64,000 nucleotides of DNA from CAWAMR01 sp963783095. Its GTDB lineage: Bacteria > Planctomycetota > Planctomycetia > Gemmatales > Gemmataceae. Below, piece after piece: positions 17,809 through 26,337 of the stretch. The number at the start of each line of letters is the position of its first letter. Within the stretch, counting starts at the first letter, position 1. The translations under genes and the position numbers were made by a program. The notes under the pieces are model-generated. The model saw only the letters and a program-made list of their open reading frames with translations, made no database searches and had not been told where the DNA came from. The stretch lies in NCBI GenBank assembly GCA_963783095.1, contig CAWAMR010000003.1:186001-250000 (forward strand). Reading direction: 5' to 3'.

Positions 17809-18651
17809 CTATCGGTGGTTATCGGACATAGGCATTGCGTCGGGGCTTGATAATAATTCAATGTCGGTGTTAACCATATCGTTGCTCTTTGGAGGCAAGT
17901 CTGACGGCAACACATTTCGCTTTGTATCTTCCCCCGAATTACCAGAATGAAGTGCATTGAACGCCTTCTCCATGTTCTCACTAATCGATTTTGTATATCC
18001 GGGCGTATCCACCTGAGTTCGTACATGCCTGCTTGTCCACCAAAACAGTACTGCCGCCGCCAGAGCGGAAACCCCTACCAGGAAATGTCCAGCGATTTGA
18101 ATTTCTTTCGGTTGAGCACTGTACTCGTGATTGGCTGTTACGTCCCTTGGGATGGCATTTCCTTGATTGCCAGTCGGACGAAACCATTGAATAAGGCCGT
18201 AGTCGCAGCTACTCGCAAAAACGTAAATACACATGGCATGGCCGATTTGACGCACCGCGACAGCAAAACCGTGTGTAACGGTATCATTATCCATCTTGGT
18301 GATTTTAAGGTACTCCTGCACGTAATCCCAGAATCCATTTGCCCTCAGTTTTTTCTGCGCCAGCCGAATGTATGCGGCAATGACATACTGGCCCCTATTC
18401 ATCACTCCCATTATTCTGACAGTTGAGCACGCAATACCAAGCAACAATCCGTGAATCGCCGCGATAGTGAATCCTGCTCGGTATCCACTGTTATCAACCT
18501 TGGTCAGCGTGTAGGTAATAATGCCTCCCATGAGTGCAAGGCCAGCCCCAAGAATCAAACCCCGAAGATTGAGTATGTAGTGCTGGAATCCGTAGACTGA
18601 TTTGATGTCTTCGAAAAGAACTTGGCTAGGATGCACAGGGTTATCGCTCAT
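17809..18651 (-). CDS. Hypothetical membrane protein
   Basis: From ATG 18651 (MSDNPVHPSQVLF) the protein has 280 residues. Three hydrophobic helices are visible: LILGAGLALMGGIITYTL, FTIAAIHGLLLGIACSTV and IAGHFLVGVSALAAAVLFWW. The loop between the second and third contains a helical cytoplasmic-looking segment (QKKLRANGFWDYVQEYLKITKM). An in-frame start 24 codons upstream is less likely. No family recognised. It is convergent with the preceding hypothetical gene. Confidence 0.6.
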   Translation of the reverse strand: MSDNPVHPSQVLFEDIKSVYGFQHYILNLRGLILGAGLALMGGIITYTLTKVDNSGYRAGFTIAAIHGLLLGIACSTVRIMGVMNRGQYVIAAYIRLAQKKLRANGFWDYVQEYLKITKMDNDTVTHGFAVAVRQIGHAMCIYVFASSCDYGLIQWFRPTGNQGNAIPRDVTANHEYSAQPKEIQIAGHFLVGVSALAAAVLFWWTSRHVRTQVDTPGYTKSISENMEKAFNALHSGNSGEDTKRNVLPSDLPPKSNDMVNTDIELLSSPDAMPMSDNHR

Positions 18652-18723
18652 GGACAGGCTCGTAGTTGTTGCGGCAGTTGGGGACTGGGGCCGTCGTTTG
18701 GCCAACCTCGTCATTCGGCGCAA

Positions 18724-19662
18724 AGCAGATGAAGAAAGGTCTGCCCTTTAGCGACTGGGTAGGCGGGTGGCCCAGGGAGAAGCCGTCAAGGTTGGTTAGT
18801 AGATGAAAGCGGGTGTAATCGAGCAGGACCAGAAAGTTATTGTAGGTGGTTCGTGTAGCGAAAATCAAGTATGAAGTATGAACGCGGTACAAAAGTTCGA
18901 AAATGCGTTAGGCAGTCTTGCCGACCCAATGACCCAATGACTTCCATCGAAAGCCCCTTGCTTGTTTCTGCTTGCAAAGCTCCATATGTTGTGATGGGTC
19001 CGCAAAGTATATGATCGCGTTTTGTTGGATCAGCCTTCGCCGTTTCCGACCGTTTCGCGAATTAGCAACAAGCTCATGATGTCCTCCGTTCATCTTGTTT
19101 CAATTAACGACATCATTGAATGTTGGCGGAATTTCCTCAAGGTTGGGAGCCGCAGTTTATCGTGGTTGTGGACGGTCAGGAAGCCATTTGATCGTCGCGA
19201 CCTGCATTGAGGGTAATCTTCGACTCCGTCGTTTTCTGTCAAGAGACGCCCAGGAATGGAGTCAGCGAACTGAAGGATTCCGAAACAGCGAACATGTTCG
19301 ACACGATATTCGCGCTGCTTTTGGCGCGGCGGTCCCCCACGGAACAGACAGAATCCAGCGTAGTGGGCGAAGCCGAATCGTCTGCCTTCGTTTGCGTTTG
19401 GCCCCTTAAAGGTCCCGAATGGGCGGGGCCAAAAAGCAAACAAGGCAGCGACGCCGCGAAGCGAAACCGCAATGTGGAGCCGATGGAATCGGCGAATTTA
19501 CCATCGCCGGAGGCACAAAACAGCATTGGGCACGAGGCCCATCACAAAGCACCGCAGGTGGAGGCGGGAAGCGAAGCACGGATGCGGAGCGGGGGCGCGG
19601 ACCCAAAAAATTGTCTTGGAATCTTCGCCATTACTGCTTTACAGCATTGAGGCAAATATTTC
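18724..19662. other. Gene-poor stretch with diverged repeat copy 2
   Basis: No supportable gene in about 940 bp. The 117-bp repeat 19370-19486 matches 15285-15400. Short tandem CCCAATGA copies occur near 18927. Reading frames here are short and of random composition. Confidence 0.5.
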
Positions 19663-21858
19663 TCAACGTCGCTTCGAGAGTGCCCTTAGTCGATTCGGCA
19701 GTTGCTCCAACGAAGCAGCAATGCGGGTAAAGACGCTATCCCAATCCCCCGGTTTCGGTTGCCGAAAGAGTCGCATCGTCGGATACCAGGGGCTGTCCTC
19801 TCGTTGCATTAACCAGCGCCAGTCCGAGGCGCAAGGCACTAGAACCCAGACCGGCACACCCAACGCCCCTGCCACATGAGCCACGGCCGTATCCACCGTC
19901 ACGACCAGATCCAGCGATTGCACCAGAGCAGCGCTATCCGCGAAGCTTGCCTGAGTGCGTGCCCCGAAATCATGGACTTGCATTCCTTCCGCACTGCCAT
20001 CCGTCAATTGTTCCGTTCCAGGCCCTTTCTGGATACTGCATAGCGTCACGCCACGCATTTTCGCCAAGGTTTGGAATCTCGCTAACGGAACGGAACGAAT
20101 ACGATCGCCTCGGTGTTCTAAACTTCCCTGCCAACTGATCCCAATTCGACAGCCGGGAATGGAAGATAACTCTTGTTCCCAATACGCTACCCGCGTCTCG
20201 TCCGTCGATAGGTACGGTATCTCCGCTGGAATTGTTTCCAGTTTCGTTTTCAGCAGTCCGGGAACACTCAGCAAGGGAACGAATACATCAGTTTTTGGTC
20301 CGGCTTGACCTCGTATTACCAGTTGATCGATGCCTCGACAGGTTTTGGCCAGATCGATTAGCCCTTCAGGACACTCCAGAATGATCGATCCACCACTGCC
20401 CCGAGGAATCAGCGGTGCGTACCGCATAAACTGCACCACATCACCCAGACCTTGTTCCGCTTTCAGCAATAGCGTTCGACCATTCAATGGACTGCCATCC
20501 CAGCGGTCTCCCAAAACGGTGGGAAGTGCGCGATTCTTCATGCGGAAACGCCATTCGTATTCTGTCCAGCCTCGCTCGAAGTCACCGGCAGCTAACCACA
20601 TGATCGATCGATTCAGATGAGCTTCCGCATAATCCGGCTTGAGCCGTAAGGCTTCCTCGTAACAGGCCAAGCCTTCGGGGATTTTGCGCTGGTTAATGAA
20701 AATGATTCCCAGGTTATTGTGCGCTTCGGCATATTTGGGTTGAAGGCGAATTGCCTCCTGTAAGCTGGCAATTCCTTCATCGAGTCTTTCCAGAGTACGA
20801 AGCGTGTTGCCCAGGTTGTTGTAGGCCATTGCCATTTTCGGATCGATTTCCAGGGCTTTTCGATAACAGGACTCCGCTTCGACCCAGCAGCCCTGCGCGG
20901 CCAACGCTACGCCCAAATTGTTGTGGATCTCGGCATTTTTCGGCTCTAAACGCGCAGCAACTCGAAGGGCAGCCTCCGCTCCCGCGGATTGATTTTGAGC
21001 CTCAAGCGATCCCGCTAAATGAACCCAATTGAAGGCTTGGTCGGGTTTCAGCCGGGTGGTGTCCCGAAAGGCGATTTCTGCCTCTGCCGGCCTGCCTGCC
21101 TTCATCAACAACTTCCCTAATCGAAGGTGATATTCTGCATCATTCCTCTTCAAGGTGATTGCCTGACGGAAAGACGCTTCCGCCTCGGCCAGTTGGCCGC
21201 GTGCTTCCATCACTGCCGCCAGATGACGATGAAAGTCCGATTCCTTAGGCGAACGCTGGATCGCCTCGCGAAAGGCACTTTCGGCCTCATCCAGCTTGTT
21301 TTGATCCAGGCAAATCGCCCCCAGATTGGCATGAGTGGGGGCAAAGTCCGGACGAACGCGCATGGCTTGCCGGAACGATAGCTCGGCTTCCGCCTTTTTC
21401 CCCAATCGTCCCAAGCTTACCCCAAGGTTGCAGTGGGCATCATGGTGATCCGGATTCAGTTCAAGGGTAGCCCGGAACTTCTCCATTGCCTCGGGCAACC
21501 GATTGGCGCGAAGGAGTTGTAAACCTTCTTTAGCCCGCAATTCCGCCTCCGCCAGTTCTGAAGGCTTGGCTACTCGTGGCGTGGTCGATGCGGGCAATGG
21601 AGGTACGTGATCGTTCGGAAGCGGTTTGGGCGCGGCCTCGGCTCGACGGCGGAATTCCTCGGCCAAGTCCCCGCGTCCGCTTTCTTCGGCGAGAACCCTG
21701 AGCTTGGTAAACATCGTGTAGTCATCGAGAGGCGGTTTGCTCGATTTTTGTGAAAGCGGTTCGGTCGAGGTTGGTTCGGTTAGCCTGCCTCGATCCGGGG
21801 CGGTAGAAGCATGGCCGTTGCGCGGCGAATGTGCGGGTTTCGACTTGGGGGCAGGCAT
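19663..21858 (-). CDS. TPR protein with GT9/GT41-like glycosyltransferase domain
   Basis: From ATG 21858 (AAGGAC upstream) the protein has 731 residues. A Pro/Ser-rich start is followed by about ten TPR units of 34 residues (pattern NLGVSLGRLGKKAEAELSFRQA, repeated) over residues ~110-430. The C-terminal ~280 residues have QGLGDVVQFMRYAPL, IGISWQGS, SLDLVVTVDTAVAHVAGALGVPVWVLVP and a final DWDSV helix: the nucleotide-sugar-binding fold of heptosyltransferase (GT9) and O-GlcNAc-transferase-like proteins. It probably transfers a sugar within the cytoplasm, with TPRs selecting the acceptor. It lies 35 bp after hldA in the same direction, implying an operon for heptose-containing glycans. Confidence 0.85.
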   Translation of the reverse strand: MPAPKSKPAHSPRNGHASTAPDRGRLTEPTSTEPLSQKSSKPPLDDYTMFTKLRVLAEESGRGDLAEEFRRRAEAAPKPLPNDHVPPLPASTTPRVAKPSELAEAELRAKEGLQLLRANRLPEAMEKFRATLELNPDHHDAHCNLGVSLGRLGKKAEAELSFRQAMRVRPDFAPTHANLGAICLDQNKLDEAESAFREAIQRSPKESDFHRHLAAVMEARGQLAEAEASFRQAITLKRNDAEYHLRLGKLLMKAGRPAEAEIAFRDTTRLKPDQAFNWVHLAGSLEAQNQSAGAEAALRVAARLEPKNAEIHNNLGVALAAQGCWVEAESCYRKALEIDPKMAMAYNNLGNTLRTLERLDEGIASLQEAIRLQPKYAEAHNNLGIIFINQRKIPEGLACYEEALRLKPDYAEAHLNRSIMWLAAGDFERGWTEYEWRFRMKNRALPTVLGDRWDGSPLNGRTLLLKAEQGLGDVVQFMRYAPLIPRGSGGSIILECPEGLIDLAKTCRGIDQLVIRGQAGPKTDVFVPLLSVPGLLKTKLETIPAEIPYLSTDETRVAYWEQELSSIPGCRIGISWQGSLEHRGDRIRSVPLARFQTLAKMRGVTLCSIQKGPGTEQLTDGSAEGMQVHDFGARTQASFADSAALVQSLDLVVTVDTAVAHVAGALGVPVWVLVPCASDWRWLMQREDSPWYPTMRLFRQPKPGDWDSVFTRIAASLEQLPNRLRALSKRR

Positions 21859-21893
21859 GAAAGGATGTCCTTCAAAAGAATTCAGGATGGAAA

Positions 21894-22934
21894 TCAAGTA
21901 GGTGTTTCGAGAGACAGCCTGGCGGTGTCGCCCGCCAGGGCGTTTTGTAATTCCGAAAGAGAAACCACTGCGGTTCCCAGCTTGCCGACCACGATACCGG
22001 CGGCAAGGTTCGCCAGGTGAACTGCTTGAACCAGGGATGCCCGGCACGCCAGGGCCAAAGCCAGCAGGCTCACCACGGTATCTCCCGCTCCGGTCACATC
22101 GTAAACCGCTCTCGGCACTGCTGCCGGTTGGTGCCAGGGTTCGGCAACGGGACGGAACAGAGTCATCCCGGCATCACCCTGGGTCACCAGCACTGCCGTG
22201 CCTTCCAGTTCCGCCATCAAGTGGTTACCTGCCCGATGCAATTCCAAAGGAGTTTGAATCGGTCTTTGTCCAAGTTGTTCCAATTCATGGAAATTGGGCT
22301 TGATGATCGTTGCTCCGCGATAGCGCAGATAATCTTTCCCTTTGGGATCGATCACTACCGGCAAGTTCGCATCTTTCCCCAGATGAATGAGCCGGGCTAT
22401 GATTTCCGGCGAGAGCACCCCCTTGGCATAATCGCACAAGAGTATGGCATCGGCCTGGGGAATCCGGCGTTCGACCTGGGTCAGCAGAGCCGAAGCCAGG
22501 GTCGGGGATAAAGCATGGGTCTGTTCGGTGTCGATCCGCAACACCTGTTGTTGATGGGCAATGATGCGGGTTTTGGAAGTGGTGGGCCTATCCTCATCAA
22601 CCAGCAACCCTGCCAATTCGACTCCGGCTTCGCGAAGAGCGATTCGGAGTTGTTCGGCAGCAGAGTCTTGGCCGACCACACCACATAACCAGGCCTCCGC
22701 ACCCAGAGCGACAAGATTGGCAGCAGAGTTGCCGGCTCCTCCCGGTCGGCTGGTTCGTCGGCGGGTTTCCACAACCGGCACGGGAGCTTCGGGACAGATT
22801 CTGCGGACATCGCCCCAGAGATAGTCGTCGAGAATGACATCGCCAATCACCAATACTTTTCGACCGCCGAAGGCATTGAGCAGGGTATGCCAGTCTATGA
22901 ACTCAGAAGTTTTGGAAACGGGTCTGGGGATCAC
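21894..22934 (-). CDS. hldA: D-glycero-beta-D-manno-heptose-7-phosphate kinase
   Basis: The 346-residue PfkB/ribokinase-fold protein shows LVIGDVILDDYLWGDV at the N-terminus, RPGGAGNSAANLVALGA (substrate binding), PVVIDPKGKDYLRYRG, IIKPNFHELEQL and VYDVTGAGDTVVSLLALALA (GAGD catalytic base/anion hole). It phosphorylates heptose 7-phosphate at C1 in ADP-heptose synthesis. In enterobacteria this is the first half of bifunctional HldE; here kinase and adenylyltransferase are separate genes whose ends overlap by 4 bp (ATGA at 22931-22934), so translation is coupled. Confidence 0.9.
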   Translation of the reverse strand: MIPRPVSKTSEFIDWHTLLNAFGGRKVLVIGDVILDDYLWGDVRRICPEAPVPVVETRRRTSRPGGAGNSAANLVALGAEAWLCGVVGQDSAAEQLRIALREAGVELAGLLVDEDRPTTSKTRIIAHQQQVLRIDTEQTHALSPTLASALLTQVERRIPQADAILLCDYAKGVLSPEIIARLIHLGKDANLPVVIDPKGKDYLRYRGATIIKPNFHELEQLGQRPIQTPLELHRAGNHLMAELEGTAVLVTQGDAGMTLFRPVAEPWHQPAAVPRAVYDVTGAGDTVVSLLALALACRASLVQAVHLANLAAGIVVGKLGTAVVSLSELQNALAGDTARLSLETPT

Positions 22935-23449
22935 GAGGTTGGTTCTCGAAGCCGGGCAATCAACGCGGACGTTGACAGCCCTTCGACCAGAGGAAGAAAA
23001 ACCACTTTACCGCCATACGATTCGATCAAACGAGCTTCCGGGATGGCCCGTCCGCTTCCGGGTGCATAGTCGGCACCTTTGCAGTGAATATCGGGCCGAA
23101 GCTGGTCAAGGACAGTCTCCGGGGTATCTTCGTCAAAGACGACAATATAATCGACGCAAGACAGCGCCGCCAGCATTTCGGCCCGGTGTTCTGCCGAGAA
23201 GACCGGTCGGTGTGGCCCTTTGAGCCTGCGTATGGAATCATCGCTGTTGATACCGACCACGAGAACATCACCATGTGTACTGGCAGCTTGCAGGCTGCGG
23301 ACATGGCCGAGGTGGAGTAAGTCAAAACAGCCATTGGTCCAAACGATAGTGGCTTTCGACTTGCGAAGTGCGGCTCCGAGTGAATGCAGTTCTCCCACCG
23401 CAATGAATTTGGAGGCCAGCGGAGTTTCGCATGGGAAAACCGTAAGCAT
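22931..23449 (-). CDS. hldC: D-glycero-beta-D-manno-heptose 1-phosphate adenylyltransferase
   Basis: From ATG 23449 the protein has 172 residues (a start at 23494 would add 15). Nucleotidyltransferase motifs are complete: TNGCFDLLHLGHVRSL with the HxGH signature, VGINSDDSIRRLKG, RPVFSAEHRAEMLAAL and CKGADYAPGSG. It converts heptose-1-phosphate plus ATP to ADP-heptose in the cytoplasm, the donor for LPS-core-like glycans. Its stop overlaps the hldA start. Confidence 0.9.
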   Translation of the reverse strand: MLTVFPCETPLASKFIAVGELHSLGAALRKSKATIVWTNGCFDLLHLGHVRSLQAASTHGDVLVVGINSDDSIRRLKGPHRPVFSAEHRAEMLAALSCVDYIVVFDEDTPETVLDQLRPDIHCKGADYAPGSGRAIPEARLIESYGGKVVFLPLVEGLSTSALIARLREPTS

Positions 23450-23725
23450 GGACGCCTGCTCTAAACGGAAGATTTTGCGTGGGCAGCGAATCAAACGGTG
23501 AAGTTGCTGAATTATCCTATAACCAGTTGGTTTTCGCTCAAGTCCATTTGACCGAAAGTTTCGGGGAATTTTGCGTGGAATTTGTGATCCATTTGAGCCG
23601 TCAACCTGTAATTAAGTTGGAACGGGTCTGCCACTGGTCATAAACCAATTGATACCCAATCACCTCGAATACCAGCACCGTCGATTGGCCCCCTACCCAA
23701 AATCTCCACTCCGAAAGAATCCAAC

Positions 23726-24322
23726 ATGCGGGAGCAGTCCAAAGCAGCCAAGCGCCGTTTTCACGATGGCGCATTTCTGAGTCGCTATTTTGTGGGGCAC
23801 GGCATCGATATTGGCGGCAAGCCCGACCCGTTGGGAAAGTATGTGGGGATATTCCCTTTGATGCAGTCCGTTCGCATTTGGGATAAACAGGATGGCGATG
23901 CGCGATACCTGGCGGGAGTGCCGGATGATTCCTTCGATTTTGTCCATTCCAGTCATTGCCTGGAACACATGGTCGATGTCTACGAGGCTTTGCAGAATTG
24001 GGCGCGAGTGTTGAAGCCGGGTGGCTTTCTGATTGTGACCGTGCCGGACGAAGACTTGTACGAACAGGGCGTCTGGCCCAGCCGATTCAATCCCGATCAC
24101 AAATGGACCTTCACCATTGCCAAGGCGGAAAGCTGGTCGCCGCGGTCGATCAATGTCGTGGATGTGGTCACGCACTTTGCCGACGTTTTGGAGACCGAGC
24201 GGATTGTTTGCCAGCATGATTTCTTTCAGGAAGAGCAGCATGGTCGAAAACCTGACCAGACGCTCACACCTGTTGCCGAATGTTCCATCGAGATTGTTTG
24301 GCGCAAGCGTATCAATAGATAA
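23726..24322 (+). CDS. SAM-dependent class I methyltransferase
   Basis: The 198-residue protein has HGIDIGGKPDP (motif I, SAM binding), VPDDSFDFVHSSHCLEHM (motif post-I/II, the signature of Methyltransf_11 proteins), VLKPGGFLIVTVPDEDLY (motif III) and a C-terminal IEIVWRKR strand. The cap after the fold (SRFNPDHKWTFTIAKAESW) resembles methyltransferases acting on sugars or glycans. It is divergent from the hldC-hldA operon with a 276-bp gap, which fits a role in glycan decoration. The substrate is unknown. Confidence 0.8.
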   Translation: MREQSKAAKRRFHDGAFLSRYFVGHGIDIGGKPDPLGKYVGIFPLMQSVRIWDKQDGDARYLAGVPDDSFDFVHSSHCLEHMVDVYEALQNWARVLKPGGFLIVTVPDEDLYEQGVWPSRFNPDHKWTFTIAKAESWSPRSINVVDVVTHFADVLETERIVCQHDFFQEEQHGRKPDQTLTPVAECSIEIVWRKRINR

Positions 24323-24451
24323 CTGGGAAGAATGTCGCAGAGAGAATCTCGACTTTAACTAAACCGGCTTATGAGAACTCTCGAATTTGCTGGACGCTCG
24401 GATTTCACTCGAATAACTCAGGAGGATTCACCGGCGGTTCAGGAGGCAGCA

Positions 24452-24850
24452 TTAGAGATCCTCGGCTTCAAAGTTTGAATCGAGAGCGTAGGTATTCGGG
24501 TCGGTGCTAAAAATCTCGGTGCATTGGATTTCGTGGCCATCAAAGGCATAAGTTTGGCCCCATCCGTATCCAGACTCGGATTGAATGTTTATTGCGACGG
24601 TCACACTCTTCATTGCGTTGCGAAGGATGGCTTCAAGCGCCGCCGGAGCGCCAACCAAATAAAGAGTCAGCGGGATGGCATCCGCTGCACAACAGGCAAT
24701 TGCCATGGGACCACGGAAGGTGAATGTACAGGGCATCTGCCCCCTGCTGTCGACCTGCGGTTCATGAGGCACACCTACCGGCAGAACGCCAAGCAATTGT
24801 TCATTCAAGTAAACACTCAAAGCAATCTCGGGTCGGACCTTGTTCGACAT
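24452..24850 (-). CDS. Hypothetical protein, short
   Basis: The 132-residue protein starts at ATG 24850 with GGAG upstream. It has beta-strand character (EIALSVYLNEQLLGVLPVGV, CTFTFRGPMAIACCA) and an acidic C-terminus with QCTEIFSTDPNTYALDSNFEAEDL-like residues. It resembles small uncharacterised proteins repeated in planctomycete genomes. The stretch CTEIF also occurs in the island protein at 46861-47433, but the overall similarity is short. No function can be assigned. Confidence 0.55.
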   Translation of the reverse strand: MSNKVRPEIALSVYLNEQLLGVLPVGVPHEPQVDSRGQMPCTFTFRGPMAIACCAADAIPLTLYLVGAPAALEAILRNAMKSVTVAINIQSESGYGWGQTYAFDGHEIQCTEIFSTDPNTYALDSNFEAEDL

Positions 24851-25130
24851 GGTCGAACTCCAAATAAATATTGCCGTGCAGGCTTACTCTCTCCGAATGC
24901 TGAAATCCTTTAAACTGGAAATGAATCTGTTGCCGCCGGCCGTCGTCATCTCCCATGCGCCAAGCTCAACCACACAGCTTGAACCAAATTTGAAAAAGTC
25001 AATTCGCTTTGCGCTATCGCTGCGCACCATTATTTGCCGCCCTTTTTCGGCACGGACTTTTCGCGATTTTTCCGAGAAAAACCAGTGAACATCCTGGCAC
25101 AAAAGATTCGCTGGACCAACACACCCTTAT

Positions 25131-26147
25131 TTATTTGGGAAAGGGTGGTGGCCGCCTGAGAATCATAACTTCACAGTTAGGGTGCCGCTTACAAAACCGA
25201 TCTAGCGATTGTTGGGTTGCAACCCCATCGTTCAGGGTCACATAAGTAAGTTTGTCAATCCTGTCCAGTTCAGTCAAACCTCGCTCAGTGACCGAAGTAT
25301 CGCCAAGATGCACGACAGACAAAGATCGAACAGTCGAAAGATATTTAATACCGTCATCACTGATATGGGTTCCCGAAAGATTAATCAGTGATAGTGCTGG
25401 ATGAAAACAGAGTTCCTTGATACCCCTATTCGACACTCGAGTGTTCGCAAGATATAGCCGCCTTAAATTACTAAGCTTGGCGATATCCTTCATAGATCTG
25501 TCTGTAATAGCCGTGGAGCCAATCGATAGTTCGGACAGTTTTCTTGCATGTTGGAGATCTCTTATTCCATCATCGGAGATTTCTGTGTGGGAAAGATGGA
25601 GGGTTCTTAGATTTGGTAGTACTTTCAGCTTCTTGATAGAAAGGTCTCCGATTTTGCACCGGTACAAGTCTAGGTATTTGAGCTTCGAAAGAGTGTTGAT
25701 TTCGGAAAGTGCATTATCAGAAATTCTGGAACTGCCAAGACACAAATAAGCCATTTCTTGGAAACGCAGAACCTCTTGCAGTTGTGAATCTGTTAATCCG
25801 GTGCCCTCAAGATCCAGTCCAAATTCTACTCCCGGCGAAGGAAGATCGCGAAAAACAAGACTGCTTGGAAGTTCACGTATTCGAAAGACGGGTAGCGCAT
25901 TGGTCAGCCGATCTTGCTTCCCGGAATCAATGAAATCCCCTTCATTTGTTCTTCCAACCCAGTCCAAGTGCGCACCGGCGTTCCTCCACGCTTCGAGAAC
26001 CTTTTCCGACAGATGAGGAAGTAACAAGTCGTTGTCGGCTCCTCTCGAACCTGCCACCGAAAAAATTGCGAGTACGGAAAATGCGTAAATGGCAAATGTC
26101 TTTGCAAGAAGCGGATTTTCAACTCTCACCTGGTAAACAAATATCAA
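25131..26147 (-). CDS. Exported leucine-rich-repeat protein
   Basis: The start is TTG 26147, seven bases after GGAGG. The N-terminus carries a signal-peptide-like helix (KTFAIYAFSVLAIFSVAGSRG). Residues ~100-320 contain about eight LRR units of 23-24 residues of the cysteine-containing/bacterial type, pattern L-x-x-L-x-L-x-x-T-x-I-S-D-x-G-I-x-x-L. This curved solenoid binds other proteins. It follows the giant repeat gene by 190 bp in the same direction, so it may be co-transcribed with it; a partner or immunity role for the giant protein's tip is speculation. Confidence 0.75.
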   Translation of the reverse strand: MIFVYQVRVENPLLAKTFAIYAFSVLAIFSVAGSRGADNDLLLPHLSEKVLEAWRNAGAHLDWVGRTNEGDFIDSGKQDRLTNALPVFRIRELPSSLVFRDLPSPGVEFGLDLEGTGLTDSQLQEVLRFQEMAYLCLGSSRISDNALSEINTLSKLKYLDLYRCKIGDLSIKKLKVLPNLRTLHLSHTEISDDGIRDLQHARKLSELSIGSTAITDRSMKDIAKLSNLRRLYLANTRVSNRGIKELCFHPALSLINLSGTHISDDGIKYLSTVRSLSVVHLGDTSVTERGLTELDRIDKLTYVTLNDGVATQQSLDRFCKRHPNCEVMILRRPPPFPK

Positions 26148-26337
26148 GTCAATCCTCCAAATCAATTACTTAGGCCGATTGTCCTTAAGAATCCTCGGAT
26201 GAGCTAACCAAGTTCACTATAAAAGCGGGACAGTTTCCGCCCTGGTGGTCGGATTCTTCCAAATCATTCCCCGACAGGCGACCATATTATAACTCACCCC
26301 TGATTTGACGAAAAACGTCGGTTGAACCAGCGCTGAC

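Noticed and set aside
17720..18640. Plus-strand frames opposite the membrane protein (e.g. 17947-18426)
   Set aside because: The minus-strand frame has three clear TM helices; the plus-strand frame is its shadow.
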